Source: Nitrospirota bacterium (GTDB lineage Bacteria > Nitrospirota > Nitrospiria > Nitrospirales > NS-4). Taken from it: 5,497 nt of DNA. A model generated the notes under the pieces. It was given only the letters and a program-made list of their open reading frames with translations, was not told the origin of the DNA and searched no databases. Each line of letters opens with the position of its first letter. Within the stretch, counting starts at the first letter, position 1. The stretch spans positions 1 to 5,497 of the forward strand of contig VBON01000040.1 in NCBI GenBank assembly GCA_005877525.1. The letters run 5' to 3'. Shown piece after piece: positions 1-5,497 of the stretch. A program made the translations under genes and the position numbers.

Positions 1-314
1 TGGATCTCATGCGCAGGATACGCGTAACGGACTGCGATGACTTCCATGGGTCCTACCCGCAAGCCATGCCGACGCGAGTGACCGTTCGCACAGCAGCCGG
101 CAAAGAATACATCAAGCAGGTGGATTACCCTCTTGGACATCCGAAACAGCCGATGTCGGATCGCGAGATCGAGGCGAAGTTCAGAAGCTTGGTTGCCGGT
201 AAGCTCGCGCCCGCCCGTGCCGAGAGACTGATCGAGATGATTTGGAACTTGGACAAGCTCAGGGATGTGAGGGCGATGATGCCCTGGATGAGAGTCGCCG
301 CAGGCCATGGCTGA
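1..314 (+). CDS. prpD: 2-methylcitrate dehydratase (MmgE/PrpD family), C-terminal part only
   Basis: This is the 3' end of a gene that begins before the window; the frame is open from base 3 and stops with TGA at 312-314. The roughly 103 visible residues match the C-terminal region of the MmgE/PrpD family: a strand-rich segment (PTRVTVRTAAGKEY), then the family's conserved stretch YPLGHPKQPMSD, then a helix beginning EIEAKFRSL. Family knowledge: PrpD dehydrates 2-methylcitrate to 2-methyl-cis-aconitate in the cytoplasm, as part of the propionate-degrading methylcitrate cycle. The ATG at base 9 lies inside the domain and is not the true start. The end overlaps the lyase gene by 8 bases (307-314), which suggests translational coupling. 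Family assignment is firm. The exact substrate within MmgE/PrpD is inferred from the two neighbouring prp-type genes. The catalytic core lies outside the window. Confidence 0.88.
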   Translation, partial: DLMRRIRVTDCDDFHGSYPQAMPTRVTVRTAAGKEYIKQVDYPLGHPKQPMSDREIEAKFRSLVAGKLAPARAERLIEMIWNLDKLRDVRAMMPWMRVAAGHG

Positions 315-1206
315 TACTCCTCAACCACGGCGCTTGCGGGAACTGATCGCCGAGCGGCTCGTAGTGATGCCGGGGGCCTTCAACGCTCTCACGGCGATGC
401 AGATCGAGCGAGCGGGGTTTGATGCAGTGTATATTTCCGGGGCGGCAATGGCCGCCGCTCGCGGACTTCCCGATATCGGGCTGCTCTCGATGAAGGAAGT
501 CAAGGCCGAGGCAGAATACATCGCCAAGGCGGTGCACATTCCCGCTCTCGCGGATGCGGACACCGGTTACGGTCCACCGCTTGAGGTCATGAGGGCGGCG
601 CAAGCGTTTGAAAGCGCAGGTGTCGCGGGCATTCAATTGGAAGATCAAGAGATGCCGAAGAGATGCGGCCACCTGCCCGGCAAAAAACTCGTGGCCGCCT
701 CTGAGATGGCTGAGAAAATAGCGGCTGCCGTGGAGGCGCGAAGCGATCCAGATTTTCTCATCGTCGCCCGGACCGACGCGCGATCCGTGGACGGACTGGA
801 AGCGGCCGTCCGGCGCGCGCAAGTGTATGCCGACGCGGGAGCCGATGCTATCTTTCCCGAAGCCTTAGAGTCGTCGGAAGAATTTCGAACCTTTGCTAGG
901 CTGCTATCCGGCGAGGGTGTCAAGGTCCCGTTGGTGGCGAACATGACCGAATTTGGCAAGACCCCATACCTCACGACCCGCGAGTTTGAAGACCTGGGAT
1001 ACCGGCTGGTTCTATTTCCCGTGACGTTGCTTAGGACCGCGACAAAGGCGATGGAAACCATGTTAATGGAGCTCAAGGCTCTCGGGACCCAGCGGGAATC
1101 CCTGGACAAGATGCACACCCGGCAGCAGCTCTACGAGCTGCTTCGTTACGACCAGTATGAACAGCAGGATGGAAAGCTGCATGAGCGATATGGGCGAGAC
1201 ACATAA
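307..1206 (+). CDS. prpB: 2-methylisocitrate lyase (PrpB; isocitrate lyase/PEP mutase superfamily)
   Basis: The protein has 299 residues, close to the E. coli PrpB length (296). It should cleave (2R,3S)-2-methylisocitrate to pyruvate and succinate, the last step of the methylcitrate cycle, in the cytoplasm with Mg2+. The superfamily signature is complete: the metal-binding aspartates in DADTGYG (residues 83-89), the ED pair at 112-113, the lyase loop KRCGH at 118-122 with catalytic Cys120, RTDA at 155-158, FPEA at 183-186 and NMTEFG at 212-217. KRCGH followed by a helix and the C-terminal segment TRQQLYELLRYDQYE are typical of PrpB, and they separate it from phosphonopyruvate-type members that lack the cysteine loop. 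The ATG at 307 overlaps the end of prpD (ATGGCTGA) and has only a weak, close AGG before it, so coupled translation is likely. A less likely alternative is a related lyase acting on another 2-alkylmalate. Confidence 0.93.
   Translation: MADTPQPRRLRELIAERLVVMPGAFNALTAMQIERAGFDAVYISGAAMAAARGLPDIGLLSMKEVKAEAEYIAKAVHIPALADADTGYGPPLEVMRAAQAFESAGVAGIQLEDQEMPKRCGHLPGKKLVAASEMAEKIAAAVEARSDPDFLIVARTDARSVDGLEAAVRRAQVYADAGADAIFPEALESSEEFRTFARLLSGEGVKVPLVANMTEFGKTPYLTTREFEDLGYRLVLFPVTLLRTATKAMETMLMELKALGTQRESLDKMHTRQQLYELLRYDQYEQQDGKLHERYGRDT
1171..1176 (+). promoter_or_regulatory. ribosome binding site deciding the prpC start
   Basis: The sequence GGAAAG lies inside the end of prpB, four bases before the ATG at 1181. 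The other in-frame ATGs (1157, 1169, 1190) lack a comparable purine-rich site at usable distance. It is a modest Shine-Dalgarno match, so the start remains a preference rather than a proof. Confidence 0.4.
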
Positions 1207-2347
1207 GAGCAATACGCCTGCTTACTCTCCGGGCCTGGAGGGAGTCATCGCCGGGGAGAGCGCGCTCTGCCAGGTCGACGAAGGCGAGCACGGCTTGCGG
1301 TACCGAGGGTATGCGGTCAGTGATCTGGCTGAGCAGGCGACCTTTGAGGAAGTGGCGTACCTTCTCCTCTTTGGGAAGCTGCCGATATCCAAAGAGCTGG
1401 AGGATTTCTCCACCCAGCTTCGCACGCAATGGCCCTTGGCCGGCCCGGTCGAGGCGTTTATCGGGGTCGTGCCGCCCGACGCACATCCGATGGAGATCCT
1501 CCGGACCGGAATCTCGCTGCTGGGCATGACCGACCCGGATGCTGCCCCCAACTCGCACGAGGCCAATCTGCGAAAGTCTGTGCGCCTAATGGCGCAGATC
1601 CCAATCATTATCACGAATGCTTATCGCCTTGCGCATGCGAAGCGGCAGGTGCAACCTCGGCAAGATCTGGGCTTCGCCCAAAATCTTCTCTATCTCCTAA
1701 CCGATCGGGCCGGCGATGAAAAAGCTCAAGCGATGGCCCGCGTGCTGGACGTTTCGTTGATTCTCTACGCCGAGCATGAATTCAACGCGTCAACATTTGC
1801 GGCGCGCGTCGCAGCTTCGACCATGACCGATCTGCATGGAGCCATAACCGCCGCCGTTGCCGCCTTGAAAGGCCCGCTTCACGGGGGGGCGAATGAGGCG
1901 GTCGCGGATATGTTGCTGGAAATCAAAACGCGCGAGCGGGCCGAGAAGTGGGTCTTGGACGCGCTCGCGCAAAAGCGCCGGGTGATGGGTTTCGGGCATC
2001 GGGTCCTTCATCATGGCGACGCCCGCTCCCAGATCATTCAGCGGCATGCCGAGGCGCTCGGCCGCGTCTGCGGGGAGACACGTTGGTATGACATCGCGGC
2101 AATTGTGGATCGCGTCATGCGGGAGCAGAAGGGACTCTATCCGAACCTGGACTTCTATACGGCGGTGGCCTACCTGCTGATGGGCATTCCTCGCGATCTC
2201 TACACGCCGGTCTTCGTCTGCTCGCGCATCACGGGCTGGTGCGCGCATGTAATCGAGCAGCAGGACCATAACCGCTTGATACGCCCGCGCGCCCTGTACA
2301 CCGGACCACCGCCGCGATCCTATGTCCCCCTCGACCAACGAACGTGA
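1181..2347 (+). CDS. prpC: 2-methylcitrate synthase / citrate synthase family (PrpC-like)
   Basis: A citrate synthase family enzyme expected to condense propionyl-CoA with oxaloacetate to give 2-methylcitrate. The in-frame ATG at 1157 would overlap prpB by 50 bases and has no ribosome site. The ATG at 1181 has GGAAAG at 1171-1176 and gives 388 residues (E. coli PrpC has 389), so I chose it; it overlaps prpB by 26 bases. In this numbering, the N-terminal motif GLRYRGYAVSDLAE is at 38-51, AEHEFNAST at 197-205, GPLHGGANE with catalytic His234 at 231-239, GFGHRV with His273 at 270-275, and NLDFY with catalytic Asp324 at 322-326. The tail GWCAHVIEQ...IRP...YVPLDQR is typical of short bacterial synthases. 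One deviation: after GFGHRV the usual Tyr and the Pro of the GDPR motif are replaced (LHHGDARS). The preference for propionyl-CoA over acetyl-CoA is inferred from prpD and prpB, not from specific residues. Confidence 0.9.
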   Translation: MSDMGETHKSNTPAYSPGLEGVIAGESALCQVDEGEHGLRYRGYAVSDLAEQATFEEVAYLLLFGKLPISKELEDFSTQLRTQWPLAGPVEAFIGVVPPDAHPMEILRTGISLLGMTDPDAAPNSHEANLRKSVRLMAQIPIIITNAYRLAHAKRQVQPRQDLGFAQNLLYLLTDRAGDEKAQAMARVLDVSLILYAEHEFNASTFAARVAASTMTDLHGAITAAVAALKGPLHGGANEAVADMLLEIKTRERAEKWVLDALAQKRRVMGFGHRVLHHGDARSQIIQRHAEALGRVCGETRWYDIAAIVDRVMREQKGLYPNLDFYTAVAYLLMGIPRDLYTPVFVCSRITGWCAHVIEQQDHNRLIRPRALYTGPPPRSYVPLDQRT

Positions 2348-4034
2348 AGAAATTCTCATGGCCCATCGGATGGGTGGGCCTCCGTTCACCCTCCCGTGGG
2401 CGTCGTTTGCGGAGTTTTATCGATCGCGCTTGAAAGACCCCGTCTTCGCCGGTCAGGTTTTTCTGACTTATCATGACGATGAGCGCGGCTTGCGCCGGGC
2501 CTATACCTATTCGGAGTTTGACGCGCAGGTCAGCTCCGTCGCCGATTCCATGCGGCAGTTCTTCGGCCTGCGTCGAGGAGACCGCATTGCGACAGTCTTA
2601 TTCAATCATGACCAGACAGTGTTCATCTATTTTGCGGCATGGGTGCTCGGTCTGGGGGTTGTCCCCATCAGCGTTGAAGAAACCGTGGAAAAGAAACGGT
2701 ACATTCTCGAGCATTCCGAGGCTACTGTCTGCTTCTGTTGGCAGGACTACGAGGAGGAGATCAGCGGTCTCCTGCAGGAGATCGATAGTCTGGCAATGGT
2801 GGTCACCGTCGATGATGAGACGCATCGCCACAGCGTTCATGGCGTCCTACTACCGGAGCGGACTCAACGCCCTCATGACGACCATACACCGAGCCTGGAA
2901 GATGAAGCGCTGATCGTCTATACCTCCGGCACGACGGGGCCGCCGAAAGGCGTGATCCTGACCGCAAAGAATCTTTTAATGGACGCCGATGGAATCGCCG
3001 CGTGGCATGGGTTCGGCGCAGAGGACCGCCTGATGTGCGTGCTACCGATCCATCACGTGAATGGCACGATCGTCACGGTCCTGACTCCATTTTATTTTCG
3101 CGGCGGCGCGATCCTGAACCGAAAATTCAAAACCGGCAGCTTCTGGCGACGGCTTGCGGACGAGCGTGTCACGTGCGTGAGCGTTGTGCCGACACTTCTA
3201 GAGTTCCTGCTGGAAGCCAATGAGGACCTCGGGCGATACCGGTTGGAGCGTTTCAGGGGCGTGATTTGCGGCGCCGGGCCCCTCCTGAAGGAGACCGCCG
3301 GTCGTTTCGAAGACACCTTTGGGTTTCCCATCCGTCACGGCTACGGCTTGTCGGAAACAACCTGTTACTCGTCCTTCCTGCCGAATGATCTTTCGGCTGA
3401 GGAGCATCGCCGGTGGCTGATCGATTACGATTTTCCCTCCATCGGCCTCCCGATCCGGCATAACGACATGGCGATCCTGGACGATCGAGGCGAAGAAGTC
3501 GCCGAAGGCGGCCGCGGGGAAATCTGCATCAAGGGACGAACGGTGTGTTCTGGGTATTTCAAGCGACCGGATGCCAATGAAGCCGCGTTTCGATGGGGCT
3601 GGTTTCGCTCTGGCGACGAGGGGTTCTCTCTTCGCGACGAACGGGGGCGGCCTTTCTTTTTCATTTCCGGGCGGCTCAAGGAATTGATCATCCGCGGCGG
3701 GATGAATATCGCTCCCTTGGAAATCGACGACGTTTTGAAAAGCCATCCGGCCGTGAAGTTTGCGATGGCCGTGCCGTTCGAGAACCGTTTTTATGGCGAG
3801 GAGATCGCGGCTTATGTCGTCCCGCGGGAGGGCCAAGTGCCGACGGAGACCGGGCTCCTGGAGTTTTGCCGGAGCCGCCTGATTTTTGCGAAGCGGCCCA
3901 AGGTCATCCTGTTCGGTGAGGACGTTCCCTATACCGCCACGGGCAAGCCGAAGCGCTTGGAATTGAAAGCCCGGCTGGCGGCGGCACTGGCTCGGTATCG
4001 GGACGTGCAGTTCAAGGACGGAACCCCTTCCTGA
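2322..4034 (+). CDS. acyl-CoA ligase (class I adenylate-forming enzyme, AMP-binding family)
   Basis: A cytoplasmic enzyme of up to 570 residues that should activate a carboxylic acid with ATP to an acyl-adenylate and pass it to CoA. The core motifs appear in order: P-loop YTSGTTGPPKG (200-210), LPIHHVNG (241-248), GYGLSETT (340-347), WFRSGDEG (427-434), the hinge region GRLKELIIRGGMNIAPLEID (450-469), and the C-terminal catalytic lysine in TATGKPKR (Lys542). It is a complete two-domain ligase. It follows prpC, where enterobacterial prp operons carry PrpE, but it is shorter than the acetyl/propionyl-CoA synthetase type (over 600 residues) and looks more like the fatty-acid or dicarboxylate ligase branch. 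The substrate is therefore unknown; propionate or an odd-chain or branched acid is a guess from context. The start is uncertain: ATG 2322 overlaps prpC by 26 bases without a ribosome site, while ATG 2358 (558 residues) follows GAAGAAA and leaves a 10-base gap. Confidence 0.88.
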   Translation: MSPSTNEREEILMAHRMGGPPFTLPWASFAEFYRSRLKDPVFAGQVFLTYHDDERGLRRAYTYSEFDAQVSSVADSMRQFFGLRRGDRIATVLFNHDQTVFIYFAAWVLGLGVVPISVEETVEKKRYILEHSEATVCFCWQDYEEEISGLLQEIDSLAMVVTVDDETHRHSVHGVLLPERTQRPHDDHTPSLEDEALIVYTSGTTGPPKGVILTAKNLLMDADGIAAWHGFGAEDRLMCVLPIHHVNGTIVTVLTPFYFRGGAILNRKFKTGSFWRRLADERVTCVSVVPTLLEFLLEANEDLGRYRLERFRGVICGAGPLLKETAGRFEDTFGFPIRHGYGLSETTCYSSFLPNDLSAEEHRRWLIDYDFPSIGLPIRHNDMAILDDRGEEVAEGGRGEICIKGRTVCSGYFKRPDANEAAFRWGWFRSGDEGFSLRDERGRPFFFISGRLKELIIRGGMNIAPLEIDDVLKSHPAVKFAMAVPFENRFYGEEIAAYVVPREGQVPTETGLLEFCRSRLIFAKRPKVILFGEDVPYTATGKPKRLELKARLAAALARYRDVQFKDGTPS

Positions 4035-4214
4035 TCTTTCTGAATTTAGTGCTTCCCGACGCAATTGATCTCTGCACCGAAGACCGACAGTTAGACCCGA
4101 ACCATGCTGCCGGTCCGTTGTGGTGTACATGCAACTACCCACCAAAATGATGTGTCTGCCGTTCAGCCTGCCCCCATGAAACCTTTTCCGTTCCCCTACG
4201 TCTAATAGTATGAA
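4035..4214. other. non-coding gap between the ligase and the regulator, 5' part
   Basis: No gene is visible here. There is no convincing rho-independent terminator after the ligase stop: the only nearby inverted repeat is TGGTG (4121-4125) with CACCA (4140-4144), without a T-run. Two tiny reading frames (4147-4179 and 4176-4205) share an ATGA overlap but have no ribosome site, so I do not call them genes. A weak -10-like TAGTAT at 4206-4211 (T-rich but poor -35 upstream) is the only promoter candidate for the downstream regulator. Confidence 0.5.
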
Positions 4215-4290
4215 GGAAGCGAGGGACTAAAAGGCCATCCGGCCCCGTGGCACCTGATTACATGTGCTCTCCGAGGCTTCCCTGTAAGGG
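4215..4290 (+). promoter_or_regulatory. candidate structured 5' leader of the regulator gene
   Basis: Directly visible pairings: GGAAGC (4215-4220) with GCTTCC (4276-4281) encloses two hairpins. The first is GGCC-ATCC-GGCC (4233-4244). The second is at 4249-4268, with eight positions, one mismatch, one G-U pair and the loop ATTA. Next to them, CCCT (4280-4283) can pair with AGGG (4287-4290), which is the Shine-Dalgarno six bases before the ATG at 4297. CCCT can instead join AGGGA (4222-4226), or be blocked by the closing stem, so the ribosome site could be either free or covered. I recognise no known riboswitch class. The short stems could be chance in GC-rich DNA. The AGGG hairpin followed by TTTTT also resembles a terminator, but with only four base pairs. 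Confidence 0.3.
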
Positions 4291-4296
4291 TTTTTC

Positions 4297-5025
4297 ATGA
4301 AATCAACCGAACTCCTATTAGCTGCTGGTAGTACAGCTCCCAGGTCTGGCTGGGGCCTCTTTTCTTGGAAGGAGCCGGAAGTGAAGAAAGGATTTGATCT
4401 GTACTCTGAAGACACCCAGTGTTTCGCAGCTCAGAGAGCCGGACACGGCATTCTCATCGTAACACCGGATGGACGGATTCTTTGGACCGATACCCGAGCT
4501 GCCGAGTTGTGCCAGCAGCTGCGAGTCGTGACGGAAAAGCTAGAAGGAACACTGCCCCTGCGCATTGCAAAGATCGTGAAAGAGATCGCTGAATTACTGG
4601 AATTACGCAATCATCCCAAAGACTGGGAAGCCTTCAACGTCAAACGAATCATTAACGGCCGCGAGTCGCCCATCTTCGTGGCGGGCATCGGCTTGCCCGC
4701 GGGGGTGGGTCATAAGACCGAAAGCACGGTTCTCCTGATCCTCGATGTAACCGCTCCTCGAAAATCCGTCTGGCGATTGGACGCATTTCAGCTTACCCCC
4801 AAAGAGATGACCGTTGCGGGGATGCTTCTGAAAGGTTGGACCAATAAGCAAATTGCTGACGCCATCGGCGTCACGGTACAGACCGCGAAAGAACACGTCA
4901 AACATATTATGGGAAAAACAAAGACCACCACACGCACCGGAGTTGTTATGGCCATAGCAGGCCCGCAAGAAATGTCGTGTCCACAGAATAGCGGAGCGGC
5001 TTTCACCTCTCTTCCCAGACCCTAG
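4297..5025 (+). CDS. stand-alone transcriptional regulator, PAS-like sensor plus LuxR-type helix-turn-helix
   Basis: A 242-residue cytoplasmic DNA-binding protein. Residues about 164-222 form a LuxR/GerE helix-turn-helix: LTPKE at 166-170, then GWTNKQIADAIGV (180-192), then TAKEHVKHIMGK (196-207), matching the family pattern of NKxIA followed by T-x-K-x-H-x-x-x-I-x-x-K. Residues about 44-155 look like a PAS fold: GHGILIVTPDGRILWTD at the start and the strand STVLLILDVTAP at the end. There is no phosphoacceptor receiver domain and no membrane segment, so it is not a classical response regulator; the ligand or partner is unknown. A polar tail of about 20 residues follows the helix-turn-helix. 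The ATG at 4297 has AAGGG six bases upstream. A GTG at 4381 (residue 29) has an even better GGAAGGAG, so a shorter 214-residue form is possible. The first 28 residues lie outside both domains. Base composition looks less GC-rich than the operon upstream. Targets cannot be inferred from position. Confidence 0.82.
   Translation: MKSTELLLAAGSTAPRSGWGLFSWKEPEVKKGFDLYSEDTQCFAAQRAGHGILIVTPDGRILWTDTRAAELCQQLRVVTEKLEGTLPLRIAKIVKEIAELLELRNHPKDWEAFNVKRIINGRESPIFVAGIGLPAGVGHKTESTVLLILDVTAPRKSVWRLDAFQLTPKEMTVAGMLLKGWTNKQIADAIGVTVQTAKEHVKHIMGKTKTTTRTGVVMAIAGPQEMSCPQNSGAAFTSLPRP
4367..4374 (+). promoter_or_regulatory. strong internal Shine-Dalgarno before GTG 4381
   Basis: GGAAGGAG stands six bases before an in-frame GTG at 4381, inside the regulator gene. 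It is the best ribosome-site match in the window. Either it marks the true start of a 214-residue protein, or it is a second start, or it is a chance result of the codons for Trp-Lys-Glu. The PAS-like domain begins after residue 40 and so would be intact in the short form. Confidence 0.4.
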
Positions 5026-5083
5026 GTTCTCTGCTTCAAACTCAACAGCGGCACAGCCGACTCGTTTAACACCCATCTAACAC

Positions 5084-5109
5084 TTGCCGATTAGCCGCAA
5101 ATCGGGCAA
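5084..5109. repeat. imperfect inverted repeat just upstream of tRNA-Gln
   Basis: TTGCC (5084-5088) pairs with GGCAA (5105-5109) and GAT (5089-5091) with ATC (5101-5103), with G5104 bulged and a nine-base loop. No T-run follows, so it is a poor terminator for the regulator gene. Its left arm begins with TTGCCG, a partial -35 match (4 of 6), and 17 bases further is CAAACT, a weak -10 match, a geometry that would start transcription near the tRNA. It may be an operator, part of the tRNA promoter, or chance. Confidence 0.25.
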
Positions 5110-5122
5110 ACTGCAAGAAGGT

Positions 5123-5196
5123 TGGGGGATCGTCTAGTGGTAGGACATCAGCCTTTGGAGCTGATTACCGTGGTTCGAATCCACGTCCCCCAGCCA
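5123..5196 (+). tRNA. tRNA-Gln, anticodon TTG
   Basis: A complete cloverleaf can be folded by eye. Acceptor TGGGGGA (5123-5129) pairs with TCCCCCA (5186-5192) over seven pairs. The D stem GTC/GAC is at 5132-5134 and 5144-5146. The anticodon stem TCAGC/GCTGA (5148-5152, 5160-5164) has the loop CTTTGGA, giving anticodon TTG at 5155-5157. The T stem CGTGG/CCACG flanks TTCGAAT (5174-5180). G5193 is the discriminator and CCA is encoded at 5194-5196. The U1-A72 acceptor pair and the CCCCAGCCA-type end are typical of bacterial tRNA-Gln. It reads CAA, and CAG by wobble. It lies 97 bases after the regulator and 95 bases before zwf. No copy of its 3' end is seen elsewhere in the window, so there is no sign of element integration here. 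Confidence 0.96.
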
Positions 5197-5254
5197 ATCT
5201 CTACATGCGCGATCTGATACCCCAGCACATATCTCCTTAACTCGCCATGGAACC

Positions 5255-5285
5255 CTGACATTCGTCGCGTAGAAATCAAAACAAT
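5255..5285 (+). promoter_or_regulatory. weak promoter candidate for zwf
   Basis: CTGACA (5255-5260) matches five of six bases of the -35 consensus, and AACAAT (5280-5285) matches four of six of the -10. The spacing of 19 bases is longer than the ideal 17. Transcription would then begin at about the A of the zwf ATG (5292), which fits the absence of a Shine-Dalgarno there. This is a consensus match by eye only. Confidence 0.22.
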
Positions 5286-5291
5286 CAGTCC

Positions 5292-5497
5292 ATGGCGGTA
5301 ACTCAGAATACAAGCGCAACGCAATCCAAGACGCAGGCAGCCCCCCTCAGGTCTGATGCCCTGGTCTTCTTTGGCGTCACGGGCGACTTGGCGCACAAAA
5401 AAATCTTCCCTGCCCTGCAGAGTATGGTCAAGTCCGGAACTCTTACTGTGCCGATTATCGGCGTGGCTAAATCAGGATGGGGAATCGAGCAGCTTCG
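5292..5497 (+). CDS. zwf: glucose-6-phosphate dehydrogenase, N-terminal part only
   Basis: The frame opens at ATG 5292 and runs off the window end after 68 residues. An in-frame TGA at 5256-5258, with no other start codon between, makes 5292 the first possible start. After a polar lead of about 20 residues comes the Rossmann-type nucleotide-binding segment DALVFFGVTGDLAHKKIFPA (22-41) with GVTGDLA at 28-34, and then the strand VPIIGVAKSGW (53-63). This is the start of the G6PDH N-terminal domain. The lysine pair following GDLA matches the family pattern. Family knowledge: the enzyme oxidises glucose 6-phosphate to 6-phosphogluconolactone, producing NADPH at the entry of the oxidative pentose phosphate pathway. 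No Shine-Dalgarno is visible in the bases before the ATG. The catalytic His and substrate-binding residues lie beyond the window, so activity cannot be judged. Confidence 0.9.
   Translation, partial: MAVTQNTSATQSKTQAAPLRSDALVFFGVTGDLAHKKIFPALQSMVKSGTLTVPIIGVAKSGWGIEQL

Noticed and set aside
259..822. Antisense open frame (187 codons) over prpB
   Set aside because: It is a shadow of prpB, whose catalytic motifs lie on the + strand; no domain or ribosome site was seen.
1157..1180. Upstream ATGs (1157, 1169) as the prpC start
   Set aside because: They lack a usable ribosome site and would lengthen the protein beyond the usual PrpC length with residues that resemble no family sequence.
3198..4145. 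Long antisense open frame (315 codons) across the 3' part of the ligase gene
   Set aside because: It lies opposite a gene with all ligase motifs intact, is rich in Arg, Pro and Gly as mirror frames of GC-rich genes are, and shows no recognisable domain.
4147..4205. Two tiny frames (10 and 9 codons) with an ATGA overlap upstream of the regulator, a possible leader peptide pair
   Set aside because: Neither has a ribosome site or a run of regulatory codons; frames this short occur by chance.
4280..4295. CCCT-GTA-AGGG-TTTTT as a rho-independent terminator
   Set aside because: The stem has only four base pairs and stands directly before the regulator start; it is better read as ribosome-site pairing, if anything.
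5123..5196. tRNA-Gln as an integration site of a mobile element
   Set aside because: No integrase gene and no direct copy of the tRNA 3' end is present; the neighbours are housekeeping genes.
5134..5396. Two antisense frames across tRNA-Gln with peptides such as GDVDSNHGNQ and GTWIRTTV
   Set aside because: These are the well-known false peptides produced by translating the reverse strand of a tRNA gene.

Overview
The window (5497 bases) looks like ordinary chromosome from a moderately GC-rich bacterium. The gene phase, the bacterial-type tRNA-Gln with an encoded CCA end, and the tightly overlapped operon all fit a bacterium. I cannot name the genus from sequence alone. The glucose-6-phosphate dehydrogenase start and the stand-alone PAS-like/LuxR regulator remind me of Nitrospira or NC10-type environmental bacteria, but that is a weak impression. 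There is no transposase, integrase, CRISPR array, phage gene or long repeat.

Bases 1-4034 hold a compact operon on the + strand: the 3' end of a MmgE/PrpD-family 2-methylcitrate dehydratase gene, a complete PrpB-like methylisocitrate lyase, a complete PrpC-like 2-methylcitrate/citrate synthase, and a class I adenylate-forming acyl-CoA ligase. Consecutive genes overlap or nearly touch, which points to one transcript and coupled translation. Together the first three supply most of the 2-methylcitrate cycle: propionyl-CoA plus oxaloacetate gives methylcitrate, then methylaconitate, and finally pyruvate plus succinate. The ligase occupies the place held by the propionyl-CoA synthetase PrpE in enterobacterial prp operons, but it is a different subfamily and its acid substrate is unknown. 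The hydratase step (an aconitase) is not encoded here.

Bases 4035-4296 are non-coding. Their 3' part (4215-4290) can fold into a small multi-helix leader whose last hairpin would cover the Shine-Dalgarno of the next gene. Bases 4297-5025 encode that gene, a stand-alone regulator with a PAS-like N-terminal half and a LuxR/GerE helix-turn-helix at its C-terminus.

Bases 5123-5196 are tRNA-Gln (anticodon TTG) with a complete cloverleaf and encoded CCA. From 5292 to the window end runs the N-terminus of glucose-6-phosphate dehydrogenase (zwf), cut by the window edge. I see no clear new biological system. The items most worth a second look are the switch-like leader before the regulator and the unassigned ligase in the methylcitrate operon.
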